In this document: positions 12,380-24,062 of the stretch, piece after piece
Layout of the letters: each line of letters begins with the position of its first letter
How positions within the stretch are numbered: the first letter of the stretch is position 1
Source: Nelumbo lutea
Taxonomy: Eukaryota; Streptophyta; Magnoliopsida; Proteales; Nelumbonaceae
Length of the DNA: 64,000 nucleotides
Assembly: GCA_022828595.1 (NCBI GenBank)
Contig: JAKGHH010000003.1
Coordinates: forward strand, 55,231,759 to 55,295,758
Direction of reading: 5' to 3'
Notes under the pieces: generated by a model
What the model was told of the DNA's origin: nothing
The model's database searches: none
What the model saw: the letters and a program-made list of their open reading frames with translations, nothing else
Program-made: the position numbers and the translations under genes

Positions 12380-13255
12380 TAACAAATAGGTTTGGTTTCA
12401 TTTTTTAGAACGGGTCCTATTAATAATAACCACTTCGGTTTTGTCTTTTAACTAATAACTATTAATAACCAATTATTACTATTAATTTCTTAAAATAATT
12501 GATGATATTTAAAACCAATCCAAATCAGCCAATTAATAAATTATCATTATAACATTGATTAATACATAATCATTACTTATTAATTCATAATCCAATAGCT
12601 AATATTAAATATTAATTAATAGCTAGCCAATTATTACTATTAATTTCTGAAAATAATTAATGACATTTAATTTATTAGTAAATTACTTGACACATCGGTC
12701 CCATTTGTTTTTATATAAATTAATAATTATTAATCATTTATAATTATTGACTAACCGTAAATTATGAAAATTACAATCATTGTCCAAAAATGATTTATTA
12801 CAATTTAAAATAATTATTGGATATTGAATATTTATTTTTTAGTTATTTGATAAAATTAATTTTTAGTAATTTTAATATTTTCAGTAATTAATATTTTTTA
12901 GTCAAATCAGTAGTTAATAATATTTTTAATTAAAATTTTCAATAATTATTATTTTTAGTAATTAAATCATCTTCATATTTCTTATTTATTTTTTATATTT
13001 TGTACTTATATGATTTAATGTTTTCATTAATAATTTATTATTATTTTTTTTGTATTTTAATATTAAGTTTTAGTTACTATTTTTAGTTATTTCAGAAATT
13101 AATATTTTTGGTAGTTAAAATATTCAATTATTATTATTTTCAGTTACTCAATAATTCTAACATTTTTAGTTATTTTTTAATATTTTTTACTTATTTGTTG
13201 TAATGCTTCCAGTAATTAGTTATTAATATTATATTTGTATTTTAATATTTTAAAA
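12380..13255. repeat. Extremely AT-rich low-complexity block
   Basis: About 0.9 kb made mainly of attaata, taattatt and ttagtaatt words. An internal direct repeat ('ccaattattactattaattt') occurs at about 12470 and 12627. No genes. The composition is that expected of a matrix-attachment or easily unwound region, or of a very old repeat; the sequence alone does not decide. Confidence 0.6.
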
Positions 13256-13549
13256 TGCAAACATTGAAAGTGAAGACCTCCTACCACCTCTGAAATCAAT
13301 GGATCCAGAGCAAGCTTTTCTCTAGCCACTTGCATCACACCAGTACTAGAAGTAGTCACTGCCTCCTTGCCTCTGAAAGGCTTGTCCCTAAAGAAATGAA
13401 GTCGACCTTGATGGTAATTCAATCTCTACTTCCTATTCCTATCATTTTTTTTTTGAATAAAACTAGAGAGCACTACAACAAACCGGGGTAGTAAGCCCCT
13501 AGCAGTTAGCTAAACAAATAGGAAAAAGAGAAGGGGAAGGGAAGATGAG

Positions 13550-13993
13550 TTAAATGATTACAAACTCTGAAGTAGCTATCTGGGCTTCATGAGCAATCCA
13601 ATCTGCAGCCTGGTTTGCTTTTCTGTAGACATGCTGAAAGATAAGTCTTTTAGTAAAGGTGTTTTTCATCCAGATGCAGCTCTCGATAGCGTTCCTCATC
13701 TTCCAAAGGGGCTTCGTCTTCTGGTTGAAGCACGAAATCACCAACTTTGAGTCTTCTTCGATAATGATCGGAAATTGATGGAATTTCAAGGCCATCTTAA
13801 TGGCCTCCCAGGAAGCCCATGCTTCAGCTTGATTAATTGTACAGAATCCAATATTGACAGCTTTGGCATCCAAGACACGATCAAGATGGTTACGGTCAAT
13901 ACATGCAGTAGTACAAGGACCATCTAAGATACCAGAAGCATCAAAATTGATTTTAATGTTATTTTGAGACGGAGATAGGAGGTCCCTTGCCTG
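13550..13993 (-). pseudogene. RNase H (RVT_3-type) domain of a plant LINE
   Basis: The minus-strand frame begins with 'KINFDAS', which carries the first catalytic Asp of RNase H. It continues through 'AEAWASWEAIKMAL' (catalytic Glu), 'EEDSKLVI' (second Asp) and ends near 'RKANQAADWIAHEA'. This is the usual motif order of the RNase H at the end of plant non-LTR ORF2 (family RVT_3). It would degrade the RNA strand of RNA-DNA hybrids. The frame from 13873 to 13550 is open and the upstream part is in the same frame. The stop comes shortly after the last motif, as in relatives. Confidence 0.7.
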
Positions 13994-15130
13994 TTTACAA
14001 GCAAGTGAAGACCTCCAAGCCCTTGCTTGTTTACCATAAACAGGGACTCAGGTCCATTTACTACAATCCTGATGACAAAGACTTTGCCCAAAACTTCAAT
14101 CGTAATTGAATTGGAAGGCTTAAATGGGGCATGTAACCAAATCACAAGTCGAAGAGAGTTATTAACTCCCCATTGCAAATTTTCTAGATCCACCCTTACA
14201 AATCCTCCCAAAGCATCTCTAATCTCTTTACATGCAGCCCAATACCATGTGTGAAGAGGTATCCCAAAACATCTAACTATCCGTCTTTATGCCCCTTTCA
14301 AGGTGCAACCTCTCTCCAAACTTATTAGGGTCAACTTTTAGCCATTAACTAAAAAGTCTCATATCCACAATCCTTGTATCCTCCAACTCAAAATCACAAA
14401 GGAAAAGAAATAGACCCCCTATCAATAATGTTACCCCAACCACAATGCAACACTAAAGCTTGTATGTTAGCAGCACCCAATTTTGGCTCGGTCCCTTCAC
14501 CCTACATCAGTTATCCCAACATGAGACCTCAAGAGGGTGGGGTTTGACATCATCCCCATATGTGACCAATTAAAACACCTAGCCTAGTAAACTTAAAAAG
14601 CCCAAAAACCTAAAGATACCCCCACTTAGAGTTAGGGAAAGACAAAACAACATTAATAAGTAAGTCAAATTTACATTTTGTGCCATTGACAGTCCTAAAT
14701 ACGAGACTACAATGATAGACACGCCCAAAGCTCCCATTGGATGCACAATGCCTATAAAAATCAACTCCATATCAAGGAAAATCATTTCACCAAAGAGGAA
14801 AGTTTGATTAAGCATATTTTTCTACCAAAATCTCTGTCCATCATCATAAACAACCCTCTCTTGAAGCCTAGTCTCTAATTGGGCGAGATTCAAATGTGTC
14901 CCCTCTCCTTTCTCTATAAATAGATATTGAATGCAATCTCTAGGGGGAATCTTTAGAGGGGAAAGCAAAGGAAAGAGCCAAAAAACATTCCCAACCCTAT
15001 AGGTGCCCATTCTTGAGAAAACCCCAAGCCTTTGAACCTGTAACTATTAAATCCACCTCTCTATTATCAAATTGAAGAGTTGCAACTAGAAGTACTCTCC
15101 ATCTTAGTATTCCATTCAAAGATTCTTTCT
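13990..15130 (-). pseudogene. ORF1-like DUF4283 region of the LINE
   Basis: Minus-strand segments read 'FGIPLHTWYWAACKEIRDAL' then 'GGFVRVDLENLQWGV', the conserved part of DUF4283 proteins that precede the CCHC knuckle in plant LINE ORF1. Upstream, 'DPNKFGERLHLERG' fits the same family. Frames change several times and stops intervene, so no product is possible. The family is thought to bind nucleic acid; this copy is a fossil. Confidence 0.5.
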
Positions 15131-15897
15131 AACTCATTCCAGTTGTTGGAAAACCTTTGCTAAGGTTATACATACAAGAGGTAACCCTCTCACTCCTAAG
15201 ACCTTAGAGAACCATTATTCTTAACTTTCTAGGCTAAGAAAAAGAGGCAAGGAGGTGAAGATCATATGGAAATTATTACCTAAAGCCTGATAACATCACA
15301 TCGAAATCAATCTTAGGAGAAGTTGTAAGAATTTTCTTTAGATTTCAGAATTCTAGCAATCATTTTTATTGGTTCTTTATCGTAAATTGAGCCTAAATAA
15401 CTCCTATATTAGGCTGCTACAACAATTTGGAGAGAGGGGTGCCTAAAACTTTCGCTTTTCCAATCATTGGGATTCAAGATCTCTTGGTTATGTGTGTTTT
15501 CCCATGGAGAATAGAGTCACTATCAAAGAAATAAGATCAAACTATCAAAGTTGGAACGAGGGCCAATTTCCTTTAAAAATGGGTGGCAAATCTATCTTTT
15601 TGTGCTGGCCATGTGCTTCACAGAGCTAACAACTGGTGACTCCACTAGGGAGATGTTTAGGACCTTTACTAATAGTCTTAGATAGGCTTGGCACGATAAA
15701 CCTTCCCAACTTGGATTGGAATCACATTTCAGTGATGTTCAATGTGGTAGATCTCCCTTGCATGTTGAAGTCACATCCTAGGCTCACCCAAGACTACAAC
15801 TTTACCTCTATCTCACTTGAAACTACACCCAGAACCATACCTCTACCTTTATAACACTTAAAACTGCACCCAAAATCTCACATAGAATTGCATCTTT
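15131..15897. other. Intergenic, no clear feature
   Basis: No protein motif or bounded repeat recognised. It could include the lost 5' part of the LINE relic to the left. Confidence 0.4.
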
Positions 15898-16016
15898 GGC
15901 TCAGTTTGGAAAGAGAACAAATACAAATATGTACAATACAAATACATACAAAATAATATAAAATACAAGGTTTTGCACTCTACATATTTGCATTTGTACT
16001 CCTTCCAAACTAAGCT
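15898..16016. mobile_element. MITE, family 3, full copy
   Basis: A near-hairpin of about 119 bp. Left 'ggctcagtttggaaagagaa' matches the right end read backwards, 'agcttagtttggaaggagta', and both continue 'caaat.caaatatgta'. TTT flanks both sides. A truncated second copy lies at 17377-17458. Non-coding. Confidence 0.65.
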
Positions 16017-16029
16017 TTTGTCGAAAATA

Positions 16030-16480
16030 AATCTCCTTAGAGCTCATCTCAGCCTAGAAATTCAAAAGTTGACCTTCTTTCAGCTCCATCACAACCTAGA
16101 ACATCAAAATTAAACATTCTTTCAGCTCTATCACAACCTAAAACAATCAAAATTGCACCTTATTTCAGCTCCATCGCTCATGTAGCCTCCATAGAACTTC
16201 AAAGCATCAAAATTTCTCCACCATCGTACATTAGCATACCTCTGTCGCACCTCAAAATACCTTCATTGCACCTCATTTCAGTCGCATTGCACCTTAGTTA
16301 ACCTCTATTGCACCTTGGCTTACCACCATCGCACCTCAAGACATTAAAATTGCATCTTAGAACACCACCATCGCACCTTAGAACATCAAAATCGCACCTT
16401 GGAACATTGCCATGACACCTCAAAACATCAAAATCACACCCAACATGGCATAGCACCCCTCAAAATCACACCCACCATAG
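16030..16480. repeat. Degenerate tandem array, about 30-40 bp units
   Basis: Repeated variants of 'ccatcgcacctcaaaacatc' and 'aaaattgcacctta' follow one another at least eight times with irregular spacing. The units differ by several bases each, so the array is old. It is not a coding repeat: stops occur in every frame. Confidence 0.6.
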
Positions 16481-17376
16481 TAAGAGATGATTCTATACCA
16501 TAGAAATACTAAAGAAACAAATTGTCATCACCATCTAGACCTTGTCCCAACTATATATAGACAACTACTACTTTGCTACATGAATCATGTTTACTGTTCC
16601 ATTATATTTAGACATGTTGAAGAAATAAACGAGTTATCAATATTTTTTTAGTTGTATTTTAGTGTTTAGGTATATTAATTTTTTTAAAATATTAGATAAA
16701 AAATTATTAAGAAAAAGAAGGTACATAAGATATATACATTATTGGAGGAGAATGTTGGTTTAATCAAGTCATCCCCTTGTTGTATGGGGACATCTCTTCA
16801 TGTTTTGATGATAACAATCACATTGGGAGATTGTTGCCTGAATAGAATCATCTTTTTGTATATGGGGACATCTCTTAAAGTTTTGATAATTTCAAATCTA
16901 TCCTCATGAAAAAGTATGTAAGGGCACTCATGCTCATGCAAATTACATAAACATACTATTGGTTTTATTGTATACTAAAGTTTTATATCTTATAGCTAAA
17001 AAAAAAGAATATTTCCAAATGTTTTAGCAAAGAAAAGAAATTCAAGGCTGCTTATTCCTATGCTCCAATGTTCACAAAACTTTCATACTTTTGGATAAAA
17101 GAAAGTAAAGAAAAAAAAGTGACAAAAGTACATTTTGTCACACTTGAAAAAGATTGAGAATTTCTTGGGCATTAAATGAAAAAAGGATAAATGAAATTTA
17201 AGACAAGTCAAAATAAAGGTTGAAGAATGTGCCACTCAAGGAGATAAGAAAGGACGAAAGTACCTTCTATGTTAGGTTTACTTACTTGCCTTGTCTATAT
17301 AAAAAGCAAAAATGGTGGAACTTAAAGGTGCTCAAAAGACACTTGTCATACCTAAACAATAGGTTATATGCTTTTT

Positions 17377-17458
17377 AGCTCAGTTTGTAAAGAGTACAAA
17401 TACAAATATGTAGAGTGAAAAACCTTGTATTGTGTATTATTTTGTATGCATTTATATT
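17377..17458. repeat. MITE, family 3, truncated copy
   Basis: 'Agctcagtttgtaaagagta' and the following 60 bases match the reverse complement of 15898-16016 with few changes, then similarity stops. About 35 bp of the far end is missing. It is embedded in the copia LTR. Confidence 0.6.
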
Positions 17459-17583
17459 GAATAAGGGGAAAAAAGGCTTAGAAAAGAAGGGAAGATTGTT
17501 ACTTTAAGTTTAGAAAGAGTTAATCAAAAGAAGGAAGAACAATGAAAAAAAAGAAGAAGAATATACAAGCTTAGATTGAATAA

Positions 17584-17933
17584 GGGGATGCTTGGCAAGC
17601 CTTTTCATGTAGTTTTTTGGGCTTTTCAAAACTTAGAAGACCAAAGTTTAGTCTTTCTCCATTTGACAATGAAAGATAAAAAGATGAAAAGACCTATGCC
17701 CTAAAAAGCTCATGGAAGCCCAAAATGGCCAAAATTTTGGAAGCTTCAAACAAAGCTTCTTGTCTTTCTATATATGCCTAAAATCTTTCATTTAATAATT
17801 TGGTAGACCATGCTAGACTAGGATACTTATCAAATAATCTAAATCTTTAAAAACAATACCTCAAAAGCTCATTATGTCTTTTGGTTATATGGGTTATTAG
17901 AAGATCTTCCTAAAAGACTTGTCAAATGACACC
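17584..17933. mobile_element. Tourist-like MITE, family 4, within the LTR
   Basis: TAA flanks both ends (17581-17583, 17934-17936). The ends 'ggggatgcttggcaagcctt' and, complemented, 'ggtgtcatttgacaagtctt' are imperfect inverted repeats. The same family recurs at 54655-54996 with the same length and the internal words 'cattttggcc', 'aagcttc' and 'tatgtcttttg'. Confidence 0.75.
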
Positions 17934-18109
17934 TAAATCTTTTGAACAAAATGAAGAAGGCAAGAATTGAGCCTTGAATGTTTGAATCCTTCATTCTTGT
18001 TTTGTGAGTTTTTTTTTTTTTTTTAATATCTATCCTTTGTGATGAGGATTGTTACTTGTAACCTCTTTGTAAAGAAAGTGTGAAGGAGGGTTTGTGAGCT
18101 CTTGAACGT

Positions 18110-18290
18110 AGCTAGCATTCTATCTACCAGCCAGGGTGTGCCTAGCACCATCAACCAGTTAGGATGTAACTAGCATCTCGTTAGCCAATCGGGGTGATTA
18201 ATACTGTATCAACTAGTTGTTGGTGTGATTAGCATTGAATAAACTACTCGAAATGTAGCTTGTAATGGATTAACTAGCATTATATCAACT
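18110..18290. repeat. Short degenerate tandem repeat in the LTR
   Basis: Variants of 'gtaactagcatctcgttagcc' and 'tatcaactagttgttg' recur at 40-70 bp spacing. Such internal arrays are common in LTRs. No coding potential. Confidence 0.4.
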
Positions 18291-18382
18291 AGTTGTTGTA
18301 ACTTTTGTTTGAAGTTAGTGGAAAATCTAAAGGGAGCTTTCCTTAAGGAGAGGGTAAGCTGGGATAACTAAGCCTCCATAAA

Positions 18383-18573
18383 GAGTTGAAATCAGTCCCC
18401 CACAAGATAGTTTCCCACAATGTCCCACAGCACATTCCTGCCTTGTATTGGGAACATCTCCCGATGATAATGCCAGAAATGATGAGGCATCATTGGGAGA
18501 TGTTCACAATACATGGCAGGGATGTGCTGTGGGACGTTGTAGAAAACTATCTTTTGGGGGCTGATTTCAACTC
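18383..18573. mobile_element. Mutator-like MITE within the LTR
   Basis: Left 'gagttgaaatcagtccccca' and right complement 'gagttgaaatcagcccccaa' form long inverted repeats. Inner arms 'ccttgtattgggaacatctc' and its complement make most of the element a hairpin. Flanking 9-mers ctccataaa (18374-18382) and ctctataaa (18574-18582) match at 8 of 9, the 9-bp target duplication of Mutator elements. Confidence 0.8.
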
Positions 18574-18879
18574 CTCTATAAATTGTTTGTGTGTTCTCTC
18601 TCTCTCTTTCTCACTTACTCTCTTGCTCATCTTGTCATTCATCATTGATTGTTAGTTATTGTGTTGATTAACACTTGAGCACTTATCATTTACTACACTC
18701 TATATAATTGAAGTATTTGCCTTTATTCTTTACATAACTGAGCACTAACTTCAAGCATCTATTTCTTTTGTTGTAATAATTTCATTAAAGGGAAAGAAAG
18801 ATGGAAAAGTTTAAGAAACCAATCCTTTCAAAAAGAAACCCAATTCACCCCCTTCTTGGGTTGCCTAACTAGAGCAACA

Positions 18880-19594
18880 TACATGACCCATGGGACTACG
18901 AATTACAACATCCACAAAAAATACCAATTGTGGGGCCAACCCCCTTGCATGCATACTTATTTTCTTGAACCCTAAACCCCCTAGGCAAGATCCCACTTAT
19001 ATACTCAATCCATAACTTTCCTATTCAATGTGGAACAAGTTCTTTATAGAACATTCAAAGGAGCTCTTAAAGGTTTAGAGGGAAATGAAATCAAATAAGA
19101 CAAATATTCAAGGGAGGGTTTGGTCCAAAAGTCAAAGGCATTAAAGACAAAAGTTTTTGAATCTCATGACAAACAAAACACTAACTATCCCCAGGCCAAC
19201 AAGATTAAAAGAATGAAACTAGGAAAAGAGGATAGAATGGAAATTGATAACATTAATGCAATGATGTTGATGTCTATTTGACTTCGAACCAGCACTTAGA
19301 GCACACAAATTGTGAACCACAGGGGTGGAATGACTTTGGCATTTGAACCAATCCATCATTAGATGGAACGATGAACTTGATACACATACTACGCTGATCA
19401 TAACACCATAGCTATAGTGGGGTGGCATGAAACAGTTCTATGCCATACCTGGGTTTCATGAGTTCTCTAGAGGACTAGTCTAAGCCCTCATAGATTTCAT
19501 TAAGTGTGCATATGTAACTAATGTACCATCCAAAATAGGAAGGAATATATAACTTATGATCGATATATGATGCTGTCCAATAGCTTGCTGATTT
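18880..19594. other. Intergenic or old 3' flank of a copia relic
   Basis: No motif recognised. By position it could hold the 3' untranslated region or LTR of the minus-strand copia relic to the right, but no LTR ends were found. Confidence 0.35.
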
Positions 19595-20880
19595 TGCTCT
19601 TACCCTTTTGAACCTACTTTAAGAATTCTCCCATCACCTAGGTGGGGTGTCCATTATTGTCAAGTTCTGTGATAGGCTTTAGTTCCATCCCTCTCGAGGT
19701 ATCATTCACTAATTTTCTTGTAAGTGGTTTAGTGAGGATTAATTAGACAAATTCTTCTTCGACCTAACGAAGGAGATTGTACTATTACCAATCAACTAAT
19801 TTACCACATTGAATCTCAATTTCATATGCCTATTCTTACCATTGTAGGTTTAACTTTTGCTTTAGCTATCGTGGCTTGGTGGTTACAATGTAAAGATATT
19901 GAAGGTAGTTGTTTTACACCCAAAGGATATCTACTAATATATTTTGCAGCCACTCAACTTCTATATCAACTTTATCTAAGGCAATAAATTCAGATCCCAT
20001 GGCGGACCTCTAGCTATATACATTTGAGCTCATCCACCTAAGGTAAACACATATCTACTCGTGAATTTTGTTTCTTTGAATATAATATCCAATTTGCATC
20101 ATAACATCCTTCAAGTAGTATAGAAAACCACAATAAAACAAGCCATAATTGATAGTTACCTTTAAATATTTCAACACTCTCATAAGATTAACCCAATGTT
20201 TCTTGATTAGAACTAGTATAGGAAAATCGTATATACATTCATTATTATAGAAACCTTTGCCAACAATACCATTTCTAGTAAGAAATAGTTTGTTAGATTC
20301 AAAAACCAATTTCGTCCAAACCTTTTTAATTAGAAATGTTTAAGAAAGCAGGTTCCGACGGATCTCAAAAACAAACAAGACACCATTCAGTGTCAATACC
20401 TTTCTAGAGGTAAATTTTACTCTCCTTTCTCCACATTTGAGGAGAATGCTCCTCTTTGGCCATAAATATGTTCAGTGGCATTAGTATCAACCACCCATTC
20501 CTTGGTATCTCCTACCAAGTTTACCTTTGAAACTATAGCAGCAACGATATTGGTCTAAACTAGATTTACTTTTAGCTTCTTTTTAGACTTATCTTATTTA
20601 TCATTTTTCCTCTTCTTCTTGAATATACACTTCGTTATCTAGTGGTCTATGTTACCACATACAAAATAAGGGTTATCGTTTTTCTTCTTGAATTGTGCAC
20701 CATGTTTCTTAAACTGGTAACTTTTCTTTTTGGCCTTCTCAGCCTTGCTTTGTTTCAACTACTCTCCTCTACTTTGATATGAGCAATCAGGTATCTATCA
20801 AGTTATTAAGTTAAATCCAAAGGTTCAACTACTCTCCTCTATTTTTTTTTTTTTGAAAATTTCCAAAAGTTTATTAAGTT
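19595..20880 (-). pseudogene. Copia retroelement relic: knuckle, protease, RNase H
   Basis: Minus-strand fragments in order: a gag zinc knuckle with its first Cys changed to Tyr ('YFVCGNIDH', then 'TKC'), a protease-like 'WVVDTNATEHIYG' where DTGA is expected, then 'VLKYLKVTINYGL' and the end of the copia RNase H region with 'TIAKAKVKPTMV'-like and 'YLERDGTKA'-like stretches. Integrase and most of the reverse transcriptase are absent between 20340 and 20310, so a large deletion joined the two parts. Stops are frequent. Ty1/copia pol order (protease, integrase, RT, RNase H) supports the assignment. Confidence 0.6.
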
Positions 20881-21110
20881 AACTAGTAATAGATCCTCTC
20901 ACGCCCATTAGTATTAGACTATAGTTAGTATGGATCCAGCCACATCTGATCTGATACTGCTATTGAAATTAAAATCTGAATTTGATCCAAAAGTTTATTA
21001 AGTTAACTAGTAATAGATCCTCTCACGCCCATTAGTATTAGACTATAGTTAGTATGGATCCAGCTACATCTGATCTGATACTGCTATTGAAATTAAAATC
21101 TGAATTTGAT
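20863..21110. repeat. 124-bp tandem duplication
   Basis: 20863-20986 and 20987-21110 are the same apart from a single c/t difference (gatccagcc versus gatccagct). The unit contains 'gatcctctcacgcccattag'. A T-run lies just upstream, and the 15-base word caactactctcctct occurs twice, at about 20757 and 20826. The near-identity implies a recent duplication. Function unknown. Confidence 0.85.
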
Positions 21111-21565
21111 CCAAAAATCTGAAATATGAGATTTAGTTTTAATTCAAATCTGCTTTATTGTCTTGGAAATAAATAAGAATTAAAAAATCTTAAAAATTTA
21201 TTTTCTTTTATGTACTCATATATTATTAATTTAATTATATAATATCAAATATGAAATTTGTTAATTATGAATTTTATATAATTATAGACTAGAAGACCAT
21301 AGACAAAAACCATAAAAAGTGATTTGTTGCAAACTGAAAGGAACTAGGGATATAGACAGAAAGGACCTAAGTAGAAATAGTAAGAAACGGTTTAAGCACC
21401 AATAATTAAATATTAAATATTTAAATGGTATTTGAACATATGCAAGTAAATATATGACAGAAAGGACCTAAGTATATTCAAGTAAATATTAAATATATGA
21501 CATATATAGTATTTGAATGTCATGCCTAAGTTCCATTTCCAATAGTCTGTTTGAATAAACTGTGG

Positions 21566-21602
<37 letters not shown>

Positions 21603-23199
21603 TGGGGTGACTTTTTCAGTTTTCTTTCTCGGCTGTGTGTTTACTCTCCTCCCATAGTGAAAGGTGGCCGACCAATTGGAGTCCAGTAACCAACCAAACA
21701 GCGCACTTTGTCTTAAATAACCAGCATATATACAGATATACAGTAAAATGCATTGGAGTGAATCAAATGAAATAATTGTCCTGGATTCAGAAAAGAAAAA
21801 AAAATGGAATAATTGTCCTGGTTTTCAAGAGATAAAAAAAAAGAAATGAAATTATTGTCCTCCATTCACTATTGTTCATCCAATGAATTCAAGTAAAAGT
21901 TTTCAACGTCAGCCCATAAGGGTTCAACCAACCATCCAGTAGTTGATTACTATTATGTATGTAATACTAATTAACCACCTAAAGAGTTAAATTTACTCAT
22001 TAATTAAATGAAGCTAACTAGGGAATACATTTTCTGTTTTAGCCCATTTTGATAATCTTATAATTTAATATTCCACTTGATTTGGGTGTATCTTAATTGA
22101 GAACCTCCCAATCAACCTAAAATGGGAATTAATTGCTTTAATCTTTTTATACGAATTGAGAACTAAAAGAAGTGAAATGTTGGGCTAGAAGGGTTAGAGG
22201 TAGGCAAAAAGAACATGGGTCAAAGTAATATTATATGAGATGGTCAAAATGGTATAGTTGGTTTAAGGTCTGGATGATGATGATGGAATTTCGTCTTGGA
22301 GATGTTTTGCCTGTTCCATATAACATATATTGGACTTTCTGGTTGTGTAAATATAAAACCAAATAATCAAAACAATAACAATTATAAATATTTAAAACCC
22401 AGAGGCCAGAGCAACATTGTCCACTCAGGCAGAGTTTGCAGAGCCTAAGTCTCCTGTTTGGAAATAAAAGCTAAGGAGGAAGTGCTCAGCCAAATTAAGT
22501 TTAGGTCAATATAAGTCATTCCCATTAATTCCTCACAACTCAATTCGGCTTTAATTTAATCCAAACTATCTGGGGTTGGCTCCACAAATTCTGTAAAACT
22601 ATTTGAGCTCCAATAAGAAACAGTGATGAAGCATATGGAATACTGGGACTACAAGCCTTGGCTATAGATCTTGACCAATTCCATTACTTTCTGCTTATTA
22701 GCTATAGCCTATAGGGGTATTAGAGTTGGGTACACTGCCAATGCTATAGACCTGTGCAAAATATCGTTATTTTAGAATCCTTTTCTTGGAAACTGGTAGA
22801 ATAGAGTGCTTCCAACAGCCAAACCGAGACATGCTATGCATAAGCCATTTATTTGGAATATTTTGCTTTGGCTTCATAGAGCTCTCTTCAGTCTGTCAAT
22901 TCCCAAGAAATAATAAACTTCTGAAAATAGTAACTGTTGTACAAGTCCATATCTTAGCCGTAGATCTTATGTTTATTGGTCTATTAAAAAATTGTCTTGT
23001 CATCTATTTTCATTACAAAAGGGTGAAGGGAGCAAAATCATGTTATTCTCTCTTATTTTACCCCCGTAACTTTTTCCTGTCTCCATCACCTCAACCTACT
23101 GTCAACCTCTTTCCAATCCCACAAAAGCCCTAGCCGAGGAGCTCCCACCACCGCTTACCACAGGAAAAGGAGGGTGTTTAGAAAGAAAAATAAAAAAGA
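21111..23199. other. Intergenic upstream of the LSH gene
   Basis: AT-rich, with no second gene recognised. It holds a (TC)n run at 21569-21601. It probably includes distal promoter sequence of the ALOG gene at 24063, but no element could be assigned with confidence. Confidence 0.45.
21569..21601. repeat. (TC)n microsatellite
   Basis: About 16 uninterrupted TC units. Confidence 0.95.
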
Positions 23200-23442
23200 A
23201 ACCCCCCTTCTCTCCTGTCTGAAATCTCAACTCTCTCTCTCTCTCCTTCTCTCTCGCTTGTAAGACACTATTGGCCCATCGTTAACAAATAGGAATTCAG
23301 TTTCTTCATCCCCTTTTCGGAAAAAAATCCGCCAACACCAGAAACTTTCAAGGTTTCTAGTATTTCTCAAACAAAGAAACCCCAAGAAGGAAGGAGAGAG
23401 AATCCTTTCATTCTGCTACTGATCTCCTTGCCACCATATCCA

Positions 23443-23488
<46 letters not shown>

Positions 23489-23729
23489 GAGCCAAAGATG
23501 GAAATTATGGAAAAGTAAAAGACTATTAGTAATCAGTTTCTTTTTGAGAGTTATAATCTCAATCAACAGTAACATCTGAAAAATACTGGTCTGCAGCTGC
23601 TACAAGGAGAAGAGCAAAAGGTGAAGCAGATCGACATCCACTATATATGTTTGCCACTGCCTGATCTATTCAAGCTCAGTTCATCTTTAACTGGTTTGCT
23701 TTTTATTCTCTCTTTGATCTTTTCTACTT

Positions 23730-23767
<38 letters not shown>

Positions 23768-24062
23768 GCGAGCACTGATATTTGCCGGACATCACATGCT
23801 TCCCTTTAAAATCACCCTCCAAACCCTGGGAGAAGACCAGGAGCTAAGAAGCAAGACCAAGAGGAGATTGAACGTCGTCCTCATAATTATCATTTAACAT
23901 TATGATAATCATCATCATTATCATCATCACCACCACCACTACTGGCATCATCATCATCATAATGAATAGAAAAGCAAGCTCACCAACATCAATTATTATC
24001 ACTACTGCAGGTTCCAGGAACAAAAAGAGAGAACAGGAAGAAGGGGAAAGGAAACCATTTCA
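23200..24062 (+). promoter_or_regulatory. CT-rich promoter-proximal/leader region of LSH gene
   Basis: Three CT tracts (about 23230-23263, 23447-23487, 23731-23766) and an ATC/ACC triplet tract (23902-23960) precede the coding start. Pyrimidine-rich CT tracts are common near plant transcription starts and in 5' leaders. The transcription start and any leader intron cannot be fixed from the sequence. Several short upstream ATGs exist, including 23498. Confidence 0.5.
23498..23518 (+). other. Possible upstream ORF, six codons
   Basis: ATG GAA ATT ATG GAA AAG TAA directly after the CT tract and 'ccggagccaaag'. If the leader starts upstream and is unspliced here, it could dampen translation of the ALOG protein. 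Conservation is unknown. Confidence 0.25.

Larger units (their letters stand above)
13445..15130 (-). mobile_element. LINE-type retroelement relic, internally deleted
   Basis: Read on the minus strand, the order is an ORF1-like DUF4283 region (about 15130-14000), an RNase H domain (13990-13550), a 3' untranslated stretch and an A-run (T-run on + at 13445-13454). A full plant L1 has an endonuclease and reverse transcriptase between the first two parts, so the middle is missing. Several stops and frameshifts show it is dead. The 5' boundary is approximate. Confidence 0.55.
16753..18879 (+). mobile_element. Copia-type long terminal repeat (3' or solo)
   Basis: Begins TGTTGG and ends GCAACA, a matching TG...CA pair. 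It is preceded by the purine tract ggaggagaa (16744-16752), as a 3' LTR should be. The closing segment 'caattcacccccttcttggg' resembles ends of long copia LTRs of the SIRE/Maximus kind (recognition from memory). A TATA-like 'tctatataaaaagc' is near 17296. No second LTR or pol was found alongside on the + strand, so it is a truncated or solo LTR. Three MITEs sit inside it; without them it would be about 1.5 kb. Confidence 0.6.

Noticed and set aside
18386..18655. 89-codon ORF across a MITE
   Set aside because: It is mostly the palindromic arms of a Mutator-like MITE plus LTR sequence.
20757..20840. Repeated 15-mer caactactctcctct as a target duplication
   Set aside because: Only about 50 bp lies between the copies and it has no transposon features, so slippage is as likely.
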